From contig CAVYPM010000016.1 in assembly GCA_963770375.1 (NCBI GenBank), positions 186,001-250,000 on the forward strand: 64,000 nt of DNA, written 5' to 3'. The position numbers were made by a program, and so were the translations under genes. The number at the start of each line of letters is the position of its first letter. Within the stretch, counting starts at the first letter, position 1. The DNA is from DASVBE01 sp963770375. Lineage in GTDB: Bacteria; Actinomycetota; Actinomycetes; Streptosporangiales; Streptosporangiaceae. Of the stretch, positions 8,302-17,249 are shown piece after piece. The notes under the pieces are model-generated. The model ran no database searches. It was not told the DNA's origin and saw only the letters and a list, made by a program, of their open reading frames with translations.

Positions 8302-9224
8302 GACTCCGGTTCAGGCTCGGGCTCAGGCGCGGCCACGGCCCGGGCCGCCGCCCTGCTCCCGGACGAGCCGTACAGCACGCCGGCGATGACGACCGCGCAG
8401 CCGGCCAGCTGCCAGGCGGACGGGCGCTCGGCCAGCACCGCGGCGGACAGCGCGACCGACGCGATCGGCTGGATCAGCAGAAGCAGCGAGGCCTGCGCCG
8501 CGGGCAGCAGCCGCCACGCCCAGGTGATCAGCATCCACCCCGCCACCTGCGAGGTCAGCGCGAGCAGCGCCAGCCAGCCGTGCCCAGGCCAGGTGGGCAC
8601 CAGGCTGATCCCGCCGGAGATGGGCCCGGCGACGACGCAGACCACCGCGCACACCGCGCTGACCTCGAACAGCGGGCCGGCCACCCGGCCGGTCTCGCCG
8701 CTCCCCCGGCCGCGCAGGATCAGGATGAACAGCGCGTAGGCGACCGATGTGCCCACGCCGTAGACCACGGCCAGCGCCGGGTCAGACCCGTACGCGCCGC
8801 TGCCGATCACCCCGGAGATCATCACCACGCCGGCCATCACCACCGGCAGCGCCATCACCAGCCGCCGCGACGGCCGCTCGCCGAACGCCGCCCACGCGCC
8901 GAAGCCGACGAACACCACCTGGAGGTTGCCGAGCACGGTGGCGATGCCCGCGCCCGCCGCGGCGATCGCGTGGTGCCACAGCAGCAGGTCAACCGCGAAG
9001 AACACGCCCGCGACCACCGCGACGCCGCGGTCCCGGCCCGTCCGCGGGCCGAGCCGCCGCTGCTCCCGCCAGGCCAGGACGCCGAGCACGGGCAGCGCGT
9101 AGAAGCACCGGAACGCGGCCGCGGTCGCCGGGGCCACGTGCGCCAGCCCGACCAGCGTCGCCGAGGACGCGATGCACATCGCGCCGGCCACCGCGACAAG
9201 AACCGGCCGCTCCCGGAGCCTCAC
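8280..9224 (-). CDS. EamA (drug/metabolite transporter superfamily) permease
   Basis: The 314-residue protein has ten hydrophobic segments in two EamA halves. It starts MRLRERPVLVAVAGAMCIASSATLVGLAHVAPA and shows the FRCFYALP motif after helix 2. Proteins of this kind export amino acids, metabolites or drugs. The C-terminus is an acidic, cytosolic EPEPEPEPES tail. The last 22 bases overlap tetR tail to tail. The substrate is not evident. Confidence 0.87.
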   Translation of the reverse strand: MRLRERPVLVAVAGAMCIASSATLVGLAHVAPATAAAFRCFYALPVLGVLAWREQRRLGPRTGRDRGVAVVAGVFFAVDLLLWHHAIAAAGAGIATVLGNLQVVFVGFGAWAAFGERPSRRLVMALPVVMAGVVMISGVIGSGAYGSDPALAVVYGVGTSVAYALFILILRGRGSGETGRVAGPLFEVSAVCAVVCVVAGPISGGISLVPTWPGHGWLALLALTSQVAGWMLITWAWRLLPAAQASLLLLIQPIASVALSAAVLAERPSAWQLAGCAVVIAGVLYGSSGSRAAARAVAAPEPEPEPESYDAKAA

Positions 9225-9285
9225 TGACCGATCATGCAGGCCAGACCCTTAGCAAAGCAAACTAGTCCGCCGCCCGGCGGATTTG

Positions 9286-9331
9286 CATCGAGTGCCGTCG
9301 CCCGCCTCTAGCCGAAGCCGGCACTTCGATG
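9286..9331. repeat. Imperfect inverted repeat sharing a core with 5278-5327
   Basis: CATCGAGTGCCG (9286-9297) pairs with CGGCACTTCGATG (9319-9331) apart from a single bulged base. The right arm contains the 11-mer GGCACTTCGAT, also present at 5316-5326. It lies upstream of the EamA gene start at 9224. Confidence 0.5.
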
Positions 9332-9364
9332 ATAGCCCACTCGCCAGCCCGCCTGGGTCAAGTC

Positions 9365-9414
9365 GATCGATGTCACATCGCTTAGTACGTAAGTTGAGCG
9401 ATGTCACATCGATC
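9365..9414. promoter_or_regulatory. Paired 16-bp inverted repeat with CGATGTCACATCG cores
   Basis: GATCGATGTCACATCG (9365-9380) and CGATGTCACATCGATC (9399-9414) are inverted copies with one mismatch. Each also holds the near-palindromic 13-mer CGATGTCACATCG, so the copies repeat directly every 31 bp (about three helical turns). It lies between the folP2 stop, whose TGA it touches, and the EamA gene start. It could be a dimer-of-dimers operator or a stem at the end of folP2. Confidence 0.5.
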
Positions 9415-10261
9415 ACTTTGGCGGGGCGGCGCGGAGGGCTGTGACTGCTTCCAGGGCGGCGCGGGCCTGGGCTGGGTGGTGGACCCGGAACACGCGGGCG
9501 CCGTGCCAGGCGGAGATGGCCAGGGCGGCGATCGTGCCCTCGTTGCGCTCCTTCAGGCCCACGCCGAGGGTTTCGCCGATGAAGTCCTTGTTGGACACCG
9601 CGACCAGGACGGGCCAGCCGGTCCCGGTCAGCTCGCCGAGCCGCCGGGTCACCTCCAGCGAGTGCCAGGTGTTCTTGCCGAAGTCGTGCGCCGGGTCGAT
9701 GAGGATCCCGTCCGGCCGGACGCCGGCCGCGACCGCCCGGTCCGCCCCGGCCGTGACGTACGCCAGCACGTCGGCGACCACGTCGTCGTAGGCCGGCCGC
9801 AGCGGCCCGGTCCGCGGCGTCATCTCGCCGGTGTGCGCGCAGACCAGGCCCAGGCCGTGCGCCGCGGCCACGCCGGCCAGGTCCGGGTCGGCCCCGCCCC
9901 AGGTGTCGTTGAGCAGGTCCGCGCCCGCCACCGCGACCGCCTCGCCGACCTCGGCGCGCCAGGTGTCCACGCTGATCACGGTGCCCGGGTGACGGGCCCG
10001 GACGGCGGCGACCAGCCCGGCCACTCTGCGTACTTCCTCGTCAGTGTCCACGTCGTCACCGGGGCCGGCTTTCACGCCACCGATGTCGATGATGTCGGCG
10101 CCCGCGGCCACCGCGCGGCTCGCCGCGGCCAGCGCGGCGCCGAACTCCCGGGTGGCGCCCTGGTCGTAGAACGAATCAGGGGTCGCGTTGACCACCGCCA
10201 TCACCGCGAACGCGCCCGGCGGCCACTCCCGCGTGCCCAGCCGCAAGGTCCGTGCCGTCAC
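9413..10261 (-). CDS. folP2: Dihydropteroate synthase-like protein, FolP2 type
   Basis: The 282-residue TIM-barrel protein has VMAVVNATPDSFYDQGATREF, DIIDIGGVKAGPGDDVD, ISVDTWRA, LLNDTWGG and ILIDPAHDFGKNTWHSL. True DHPS (FolP1) has a DVGGESTRPGA-type loop in place of DIGGVKAGPGD. This substitution and the FGKNT motif match mycobacterial FolP2, which is reported to lack DHPS activity. A folate role is therefore doubtful. The GTG start at 10261 is preferred; a TTG at 10303 would add 14 poorly conserved residues. It is divergent from guaB1, with about 50 bases between the starts. Confidence 0.85.
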   Translation of the reverse strand: MTARTLRLGTREWPPGAFAVMAVVNATPDSFYDQGATREFGAALAAASRAVAAGADIIDIGGVKAGPGDDVDTDEEVRRVAGLVAAVRARHPGTVISVDTWRAEVGEAVAVAGADLLNDTWGGADPDLAGVAAAHGLGLVCAHTGEMTPRTGPLRPAYDDVVADVLAYVTAGADRAVAAGVRPDGILIDPAHDFGKNTWHSLEVTRRLGELTGTGWPVLVAVSNKDFIGETLGVGLKERNEGTIAALAISAWHGARVFRVHHPAQARAALEAVTALRAAPPK

Positions 10262-10311
10262 CGGCAGCAGGATAGGCGGTGACCCGCCGGATCCAGGGCA
10301 CAATCGGGACC

Positions 10312-11751
10312 GTGCGCTTCCTTACCGATTCCCCGCCCACGTACGACCTGGCCTACAGCGACGTGTTCCTGGTGCCGAACCGGTCCGCGGTGGCCTCCCG
10401 GCTCGACGTGGACCTGGCCACGCAGGACGGCAGCGGCACCACGATCCCGGTCATCTCGGCCAACATGACCGCGGTGTCAGGGCGTCGCATGGCCGAGACC
10501 ATCGCCCGCCGCGGCGGGCTGACCGTGCTGCCGCAGGACATCCCGGTGGACGTGGTCGCCGAGGTGGTGGCCTGGGTCAAGAGCCGCGACCTGGTGCACG
10601 ACACCCCGCTCACGCTCGGCCCGTCCGACACCACCGGGCACGCGCTCAGCCTGCTGCCCAAGCGCGCCCACGGCGCCGTCGTGGTGATCTCCCCCGACGG
10701 CCGGCCGGCGGGCGTGGTGACCGAGGCGGACTGCTCGGGGGTGGACCGGTTCACGCAGCTCAGCCAGGTGATGTCGGCCGAGCTGCTGACCCTGCCGGCG
10801 GGCACCGACCCGGAGCACGCGTTCGGCGTGCTGCACGCCGGGCGGCACCGGCTCGCTCCGGTGGTGGACGGCGAGGGCCGCTGCGTCGGCATCCTGACCA
10901 GGACCGGGGCGCTGCGGGCGACGATGTACACGCCGGCCACCGACGCGGGCGGGCGGCTGCGGGTCGCGGCGGCGCTCGGCATCAACGGCGACGCCGGCGC
11001 CCGGGCCAAGCTGCTCGCCGAGGCGGGCGCGGACATGCTGGTGGTGGACACCGCGCACGGCCATCAGGACAGGATGCTGGACGCGCTGCAGGCGGTCCGC
11101 GGGGCCGCGGGCGGGCTGCCGGTCGCCGCGGGCAACGTGGTCACGGCGCGGGGCGTGGCCGACCTGGTCGCGGCCGGGGCCGACATCGTCAAGGTGGGCG
11201 TCGGGCCGGGCGCGATGTGCACCACGCGGATGATGACCGGGGTGGGCCGGCCTCAGTTCAGCGCGGTGCTGGAATGCGCCGCCGAGGCGCGGCGGCTCGG
11301 CAAGCACGTGTGGGCCGACGGCGGCGTCCGGTATCCGCGGGATGTCGCGCTTGCTCTCGCCGCGGGGGCGTCCAATGTCATGATTGGGTCGTGGTTCGCG
11401 GGCACCTGCGAATCGCCGGGCGATGCGTTCCGTGACGCGGACGGCCGCCTGTACAAGGAAAATTTTGGCATGGCCTCGGCGCGGGCCGTGCGGCTGCGCA
11501 CCGCCGCGGACTCGCCCTTCGACCGGGCCCGCAAGGAACTCTTCGAGGAGGGGATCTCCACGTCCCGGATGTACCTGGACGAGCAGCGCCCCGGCGTGGA
11601 GGACCTCATCGACTCGATCACGGCCGGCCTGCGCAGCGCCTGCTCCTACGCGGGCGCCGCCAGCCTGGCCGAACTGCACGAGCGGGCGGTCATCGGGGTG
11701 CAGGGCGCGGCCGGTTACCACGAGGGCATGCCGATGCCGACGGGGTGGTGA
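10312..11751 (+). CDS. guaB1: GuaB1-type IMP dehydrogenase/GMP reductase family protein
   Basis: The 479-residue protein starts MRFLTDSPPTYDLAYSDVFLVPNRS. It has the (beta/alpha)8 barrel interrupted by two CBS domains (about 95-205). The catalytic loop is VGVGPGAMCTTRMMTGVGRPQ, with its cysteine near residue 303. Actinobacteria carry this GuaB1 subfamily beside the true IMP dehydrogenase. In mycobacteria it was shown to be a CBS-containing GMP reductase (GMP + NADPH to IMP + NH3), which is the most likely activity. The GTG at 10312 fits the family start. Confidence 0.88.
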   Translation: MRFLTDSPPTYDLAYSDVFLVPNRSAVASRLDVDLATQDGSGTTIPVISANMTAVSGRRMAETIARRGGLTVLPQDIPVDVVAEVVAWVKSRDLVHDTPLTLGPSDTTGHALSLLPKRAHGAVVVISPDGRPAGVVTEADCSGVDRFTQLSQVMSAELLTLPAGTDPEHAFGVLHAGRHRLAPVVDGEGRCVGILTRTGALRATMYTPATDAGGRLRVAAALGINGDAGARAKLLAEAGADMLVVDTAHGHQDRMLDALQAVRGAAGGLPVAAGNVVTARGVADLVAAGADIVKVGVGPGAMCTTRMMTGVGRPQFSAVLECAAEARRLGKHVWADGGVRYPRDVALALAAGASNVMIGSWFAGTCESPGDAFRDADGRLYKENFGMASARAVRLRTAADSPFDRARKELFEEGISTSRMYLDEQRPGVEDLIDSITAGLRSACSYAGAASLAELHERAVIGVQGAAGYHEGMPMPTGW

Positions 11752-11756
11752 GATCA

Positions 11757-12768
11757 GTGATACGACGGGGGCGGCTGTGGCATGCAGCCGGACGGGTGGC
11801 GAGCCGCGGCGGCGGGGCCGTGCTGATCGGGGTGACGCTGGCCGGGGCGCCGGTGCTGGCGCCGGGTTCGCTGGCGAGGCTGGCTGGCCCTGTGCTGGCG
11901 TACTGGGCCGGCTGCTGCGGCGGTGACCGCTGCGCCGGCCGGGCGCCGGCCGGCCAACGTGCTGGCGCTCGGCGCGGACCTGGTCGACGTGCGCAGCGGC
12001 GCGACGCTGTGGAGCCGGGCGGCGACCACGCCGCGGCCGATCGCCAGCATTACCAAGGTCATGACCGCGCTGGTCGTGCTGCGCGACGGGCACCTGGACC
12101 GGAAGATCACCGTGACCCGGGCGGCGGTGCGCTACGTGCGGCGGCACGACGGCACGTCGGCCGGGCTGAAGGCCGGCGACGTGCTGACCGCCCGCGACCT
12201 GCTGAACGCGATGCTGCTGCCGTCCGGCTGCGACGCGGCCTTCCTGCTGGCCGCGGCCTACGCGCCGAGCCAGGCGGACTTCGTGGCGCAGATGAACGCG
12301 CGGGCCGCGGCGCTGCACATGTACAGCACGCATTTCGACAACTTCGACGGGCTGCCGATGCCCACCGAGAACGCGGACCTGTCCACGCCGGCCGACCTGA
12401 TGCTGCTGGCCAAGGCCGCGCTGGCCCGGCCGCTGTTCGCGGCCATCGTGGCCCAGAAGAGCCGGTCGCTGCCGGCCACACCGCAGCACAAGGCGTACTT
12501 CTGGAAGAACACCAACCTGCTGCTCGGCTCCTACCCCGGCACGATCGGGGTGAAGACCGGCACCACCGCCGGGGCCGGGGACTGCCTGCTGTTCGAGGCG
12601 ACCCGCGGCGGGCGGACGCTGCTCGGCGTTGTGCTGCACGCCAACGGGGCCCGGGTGGCCCGCCGGTTCATCATGGCGTCGCGGATCCTGAACTGGGGCT
12701 TCGGCACGCCCGCGGCGTCGTTCGCGGTGCCGGCCGTACCCGCCTGGGCCAACCAGCCGAACAGCTAG
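11757..12768 (+). CDS. D-alanyl-D-alanine carboxypeptidase, S11/PBP5 family (frameshifted near N-terminus)
   Basis: The catalytic domain (from 11923) has all three S11 motifs: PIASITKVMTALVVL (SxxK), LLPSGCDAAFLL (SGC, as in mycobacterial DacB proteins) and IGVKTGTTAGAGDCLLFEA (KTG). It trims the terminal D-Ala of peptidoglycan stem peptides. That frame has stops just upstream and no signal peptide. A plausible signal sequence (MIRRGRLWHAAGRVASR, then GAVLIGVTLAGAPVLA) lies in the neighbouring frame from GTG 11757. A single-base indel between about 11835 and 11923 would join them. No C-terminal anchor is seen. The start overlaps the guaB1 end region without an obvious functional link. Confidence 0.8.
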
Positions 12769-12967
12769 GGCTCGCGGCTACCCGACCCAGCGGATCCAGG
12801 GCGCCCAGGTAGGTGTGCCCGCGGAAATGCATGATCGCTCGGCAGCCGCCGCTGCCCGAACTGGTTCCAGCGGCAGCCAGGGTCAGCAGGCCAGCGCGGC
12901 GGCGCCAGGGCCGGCCCGGCGCTGCGGATCATGGCTCTCACCAGCGTCCCTGGGGCTCACCGGCCGG

Positions 12968-13747
12968 TCAGGCGGACCGGCCGACCTGGCTGGGCACCAG
13001 GCTAGCCGCCGTCCGGACCCAGCCGCCGATGCGGTCGAGCAGCGCGGCGCTGGCGGCCGCCTCGGCGTGGCCGAAACCGGGGATCACCCACAGGTCCTTG
13101 GGCTCGCGGGCGGCCGCGTAGATCTGCTGGGCGTGCTCGACCGGGAAGTAGCCGTCCTGGTCGCCGTGCACGATCAGCAGCGGCACCGGGGAGATCCGCG
13201 CGGCGGCCTCGGCGGGCGGCACCGGCACCGGGTCCCACCGGCCGCCGTGGATCCTGGTGTTCAGCAGCTTCCTGGTGACCAGCCGGCCGAGCCGCCGCTC
13301 GACCGCGAAGTGCACCCGGCGCATGGGCTTGGTGCCGCGGTAGTACCACCAGCCGGGGCCGCTCACCGAGACCACGGCGTCGGCCCCGCCAAGCAGGCCC
13401 GCGAACCGGAGCACGACCGACGCGCCCATGGAGAAGCCGACCAGCGCGACGCGGGCGTAGCCGAGCTCGCGGGCGTAGGCGACGACCACGGCCAGGTCCT
13501 TGATCTCCCGGTCGCCCAGCGTGGAGGCGCCGCCGGACCGGCCGTGCCCGCGGAAGTCGAAGCTCAGAACCCCGCCGAACCGGTTCATCCGGCTGATCAC
13601 CCGCCACACCGAGGGCCGCTGCCAGGACAGCGTGAACCCGTGCGCCACGATGATCGCCAGGTCCTCGTCCCCGGGCAGGTGCGCGACGTCGATCGGGACG
13701 CCATCGTCGGTGATCAGGGTGCAAGCCTGCGGCACGGGGAGACTCAT
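12968..13747 (-). CDS. Alpha/beta hydrolase
   Basis: The 259-residue protein has the serine-hydrolase motifs in order: HGF (oxyanion side), DFRGHGRSGG, the nucleophile elbow GFSMGAS, the acid region VHGDQDGYFP and the histidine in GFGHAEAA. It is cytosolic, with no signal peptide. The substrate is unknown; an esterase or lysophospholipase-like role is possible. It stands alone, convergent with the carboxypeptidase gene and divergent from the cyclase gene. The 199 bases between 12769 and 12967 show nothing I can name. Confidence 0.82.
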   Translation of the reverse strand: MSLPVPQACTLITDDGVPIDVAHLPGDEDLAIIVAHGFTLSWQRPSVWRVISRMNRFGGVLSFDFRGHGRSGGASTLGDREIKDLAVVVAYARELGYARVALVGFSMGASVVLRFAGLLGGADAVVSVSGPGWWYYRGTKPMRRVHFAVERRLGRLVTRKLLNTRIHGGRWDPVPVPPAEAAARISPVPLLIVHGDQDGYFPVEHAQQIYAAAREPKDLWVIPGFGHAEAAASAALLDRIGGWVRTAASLVPSQVGRSA

Positions 13748-13882
13748 CCTTCTATTCTGCGTGAGGGCCGGCCCCGGACTTCACAGTCAGGGCGGGCTGC
13801 GGCAGTCTGGTGATCCATCGCCGCGCTCGGGCGCGCTCAGGCGCGCCCGGTCCGCGCTCAGCCCGTGCCAACGGAGGCCGTC

Positions 13883-14659
13883 ATGCCCGTGCTCCCCGCT
13901 CTGCTCGCCGCCCTGCGCGACGGCTCGGTCGAGATCGTCGACCTGACCGCCCGGCTGGAGTCCAGCACGCCGCTGATCAAGCTGCCCGAGCCGTTCGGCA
14001 ACACGGTGCCGTTCGAGCTGCAGGAGATCAGCCGCTACGACGACCGCGGGCCGGCCTGGTACTGGAACAACTTCACCACCGGCGAGCACTCGGGCACGCA
14101 CTTCGACGCGCCAGTGCACTGGATCACCGGCCGGGACGGCGAGGACATCGCGGAGGTGCCCGCCGCCCGGCTGATCGCGCCCGCCGCGGTGCTCGACTTC
14201 ACCGCCGAGGCCGCCGCGGACCCGGACTTCCTGCTGGAAATCAGCCACGTCAAGGCGTGGGAGCAGGACCACGGCCCGCTGCCCGAGGGCGGCTGGCTGC
14301 TGTACCGGACCGGCTGGGACTCGCGGTCGCACTCCCAGGACGAGTTCCTCAACGCGAACGAGACCGGCCCGCACACCCCGGGGGTGTCCGTGGAGTGCGC
14401 CCGGTGGCTGGCCGAGGAGTCCCCGGTGATGGGCTTCGGGGTGGAGACCGTGGGCACCGACGCCGGGGCGGCGCACTCGTTCGACCCGCCGTTCCCCTGC
14501 CACGCGATGCTGCTCGGGGCCGGCAAGTACGGCCTGACCCAGCTGCAGAACCTGTCCCGGCTACCCGACCACGGCGCGGTGGTGATCGCCGGCCCGCTGC
14601 CCATCGTGGGCGGCTCCGGCAGCCCGTGCCGCGCGCTGGCGCTGGTCGAGCGGTCCTGA
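13883..14659 (+). CDS. Cyclase family protein (kynurenine formamidase-like metal hydrolase)
   Basis: The 258-residue protein carries the cyclase-family zinc motif GEHSGTHFDAPVHW (HxGTHxDxPxH). It also has HTPGVSVECARWLAEE and GVETVGTDAG, normal for this fold. Relatives are arylformamidases and isatin or related hydrolases. The ATG at 13883 follows GGAGG by 5 bases; a GTG 18 bases earlier is less likely. The next gene, a ThDP enzyme, starts 7 bases after the stop, so the two probably form an operon acting on one 2-oxo or amide substrate. Confidence 0.85.
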   Translation: MPVLPALLAALRDGSVEIVDLTARLESSTPLIKLPEPFGNTVPFELQEISRYDDRGPAWYWNNFTTGEHSGTHFDAPVHWITGRDGEDIAEVPAARLIAPAAVLDFTAEAAADPDFLLEISHVKAWEQDHGPLPEGGWLLYRTGWDSRSHSQDEFLNANETGPHTPGVSVECARWLAEESPVMGFGVETVGTDAGAAHSFDPPFPCHAMLLGAGKYGLTQLQNLSRLPDHGAVVIAGPLPIVGGSGSPCRALALVERS

Positions 14660-14665
14660 CGCCCG

Positions 14666-16379
14666 ATGCTCGTTAGCGAGGCGATCGGCGCGGCGCTGGC
14701 CGGCCTCGGCGCCGACACCGTGTTCGGCGTGGTCGGCAGCGGCAACTTCCACGTGACCAACGCGCTGGTGGCGCACGGCGCACGGTTCGTGGCGGCGCGG
14801 CACGAGAACGGCGCCGCGTGCATGGCCGACGGGTGGGCCCGGCTGGCCGGCCGGCCCGGGATCCTGTCCGTGCACCAGGGGCCGGGGCTGACCAACGCGA
14901 TCACCGGGATCACTGAGGCGGCCAAGAGCCGGACGCCGCTGCTGGTGCTGGCCGCGGACGTGGCTGCGGCGGCCGTGCGGTCGAACTTCCGGATCGACGT
15001 GGCCTCGCTGGCCACCGCGGTGGGGGCGACCCCGGAGCGGCTGCACTCGCCGGAGACCGCGGTCGCGGACGTGACCCGGGCCTACGCCACGGCGGAACGG
15101 GAGCGGCGGACCGTGGTGCTGGCCCTGCCGCTGGACGTGCAGGCCGCCGAGCACGACCCGGCCTGGCTGGACACCGGGGTGCTGGAGCCGATCGCGGCCA
15201 GCGTGACCGGGGCCACGGCGATCGCGGGCGGCGCGCCGCCGCCGGAGACGGTGGAGCAGCTGGCCGCGGCGCTGGCCCGGGCCCGGCGGCCGGTGTTCAT
15301 CGCCGGGCGGGGCGCCCGGCACGGCGGGGCCGGGCCCGCGCTGGCCCGGCTCGCGGCGAGCTGCGGGGCGCTGCTGGCCACGTCGGCCGCCGCCAAGGGG
15401 CTGTTCCGCGGTGACCCGTGGGACCTGGACGTGAGCGGCGGGTTCGCCACCCCGCTGGCCGCGGAGCTGATCAGGGACGCGGACCTGGTCGTCGGCTGGG
15501 GCTGCGCGCTGAACATGTGGACGCTGCGGCACGGGCAGCTGATCGGCCCGGACGCCACCGTGGTCCAGGTGGATCACGAGCGTTCCGCGCTGGGCGCGCA
15601 CCGGCCCGTCGACCTGGCCGTGCTCGGCGACTGCGCGGCCACGGCGGAGGCCACCGCGGCGGCCCTGGACAAGCTGCCGGGCCGCGGGAGGACGGCGCTC
15701 CCGGGCCGGACGCGCGCCCGCTGGCTACCGGACCGCGGAGGTGGCCGCCCGGATCGCGGCCGAGGGGCGCTGGCGGGACGTGCCGTACGAGGACGACGGC
15801 GACGAGCGGCATATCGACCCGCGGACGCTGAGCATCGGGCTGGACGACCTGCTGCCCGCCGAGCGGGTCGTGGCGATCGACTCGGGCAACTTCATGGGCT
15901 ACCCGAGCATGTTCCTGTCCGTGCCGGACGCCGACGGGTTCACGTTCACCCAGGCGTACCAGTCCATCGGCCTTGGCCTGGCCTCGGCGATCGGCGCCGC
16001 GATCGCCCGGCCGGACCGGCTGACCGTGGCCGCGCTGGGCGACGGCGGCGCGCTGATGGGCGTCAGCGAGCTGGAGACCGCGGTCCGGCTCGGCCTGGGC
16101 ATGGTCATCGTGATCTACGACGACGAGGCGTACGGCGCCGAGGTGCACCACTTCGGCCCGGACGGGCACCCGCTCGACACGGTCCGGTTCCCGCCGGCCG
16201 ACATCGCCGCGATCGGCCGCGGCTTCGGCTGCGACGCGCTGACCGTGCGCGGCCCTGACGACCTGGCCCCGGTCCGGGACTGGCTGGCCGGGCCGCGGTC
16301 CGCCCCGCTGGTCATCGACGCCAAGGTGACCAGCCACCGCGGCTCCTGGTGGCTCGAGGAAGCCTTCCGCGGGCACTGA
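14666..16379 (+). CDS. Thiamine-diphosphate-dependent enzyme, acetolactate synthase/decarboxylase-like (frameshifted)
   Basis: The N-terminal domain has FGVVGSGNFHVTNALV and ARHENGAACMADGWARL, with the activating glutamate of the ThDP PYR domain, followed by a middle domain with ADLVVGWGCALNMW. The C-terminal ThDP-binding domain lies in another frame from about 15720: IGLGLASAIGAAIARPDR, ALGDGGALMGVSELETAVRLG and VIYDDEAYGAEVHHF (GDG with downstream acidic residues). The switch occurs within 15680-15730. Together they give about 570 residues, the normal length. It could decarboxylate or ligate a 2-oxoacid; the exact reaction is unknown. It is probably co-transcribed with the cyclase gene. Confidence 0.82.
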
Positions 16380-16386
16380 CGGGGCC

Positions 16387-17052
16387 ATGGGGCAAGCTGA
16401 GCCCATGGAGGCGCGAGAGCTGGCCCAGCTGCCGTGGGCACGGTCCCTGTCACCGTTCCGCGGCACGCTGCGCGGGCACGGCGAATACGACGGCGAGCAC
16501 TTCGCCAGCCTGACCCTGGACGAGCCGAACGGGGCCAGCGCGCGGTTCATCGAGTGCGCGTTCACCGGGGTCACGATGCACGGCGGCGACCTGCGCCGGG
16601 CCCGGCTCAGCGACGTGTGGGTGCAGGACACCCAGTTCGTCGCCACCGGGCTGGCCGAGACCAGCTGGCTCGACGCCACCCTGGCGGGCGTCCAGATCGC
16701 TGGCTCGGAGGCGTTCGGCGCGCAGCTGCGCCGGGTCACGTTCCGCGGCTGCAAGCTCGACTCGGTGAACTTCCGCGACGCCGAGCTCATCGACGTGGTG
16801 TTCGACGGCTGCCTGCTGCGGGCCCCGGACTTCGGCAGCGCCCGGCTGACCCGGGTCCGCTTCACCGACTGCCGGCTGGATCAGGCCGACCTGAGCAAGG
16901 TCACGCTGGACCAGGTGGATCTCCGCGGTGCCGAACTCGGGCTGATCATCACCCCGGACTCGCTGCGCGGCGCCGTCGTTTCCACCGCCCAGCTCTATCA
17001 GCTAGCCCCGGTCATCGCCGGGACGCTCGGGATCACCGTGGACGGTCCCTAG
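16387..17052 (+). CDS. Pentapeptide-repeat protein
   Basis: The 221-residue protein is built of A(D/N)Lxx-like units. Examples are GGDLRRARLSDV, GCKLDSVNFRDAELIDVVFDGC, LRAPDFGSARLTRVRFTDC and RLDQADLSKVTLDQVDLRGAEL, which would fold as a right-handed quadrilateral beta-helix. Some members protect DNA gyrase by mimicking DNA, but most have no known role, so no function is assigned. It starts 8 bases after the ThDP gene and may belong to that operon. An alternative in-frame ATG lies at 16405. Confidence 0.85.
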   Translation: MGQAEPMEARELAQLPWARSLSPFRGTLRGHGEYDGEHFASLTLDEPNGASARFIECAFTGVTMHGGDLRRARLSDVWVQDTQFVATGLAETSWLDATLAGVQIAGSEAFGAQLRRVTFRGCKLDSVNFRDAELIDVVFDGCLLRAPDFGSARLTRVRFTDCRLDQADLSKVTLDQVDLRGAELGLIITPDSLRGAVVSTAQLYQLAPVIAGTLGITVDGP

Positions 17053-17116
17053 GGGCCTCGCAACGCCCGCCCCCGGCAGACGCACGGCCCGACCGCGCCG
17101 CCACCGACCGCCGGTC

Positions 17117-17134
17117 TGTGCGTGCGCACGCACA
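17117..17134. repeat. 18-bp perfect palindrome
   Basis: TGTGCGTGC followed by GCACGCACA is a perfect palindrome. The same 18 bases form the centre of the 40-bp palindrome that starts 13 bases later. It sits between convergent genes. Confidence 0.8.
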
Positions 17135-17146
17135 TATCATTTGCCT

Positions 17147-17186
17147 GTCGTCAGTTATGTGCGTGCGCACGCACATAACTGACGAC
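17147..17186. repeat. 40-bp perfect palindrome between convergent genes
   Basis: The left half is GTCGTCAGTTATGTGCGTGC and the right half is its exact reverse complement, with no spacer and no mismatch. It lies between the pentapeptide gene end (17052) and the amtB end (17249). It could form a strong stem on either transcript and act as a bidirectional terminator, although no U-tract follows. It could also be a protein site, as its 18-bp centre occurs a second time next to it. Confidence 0.8.
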
Positions 17187-17203
17187 TGGCGGCGGGCAGG
17201 TCG

Positions 17204-17249
17204 GTCGGCGGCGGCGGGCGGGGTCAGTCGGCGGCGGCGGGCGGGGTCA
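17204..17249. repeat. Tandem 23-bp duplication reaching the amtB stop
   Basis: Two identical 23-bp units (17204-17226 and 17227-17249) begin GTCGGCGGCGGC and end GGGGTCA. The TCA of the second copy is the amtB stop codon read on the minus strand. A partial third copy continues into amtB. It looks like replication slippage in a GC-rich stretch. Confidence 0.7.

Noticed and set aside
10477..12639. 720-codon minus-strand frame
   Set aside because: Antisense to guaB1 and the carboxypeptidase; repetitive Arg/Gly/Gln composition without domains.
13800..13865. GCGCTC/GGCGCGC repeats before the cyclase gene as an operator
   Set aside because: Short, irregular GC repeats typical of the base composition here; no clear symmetry.
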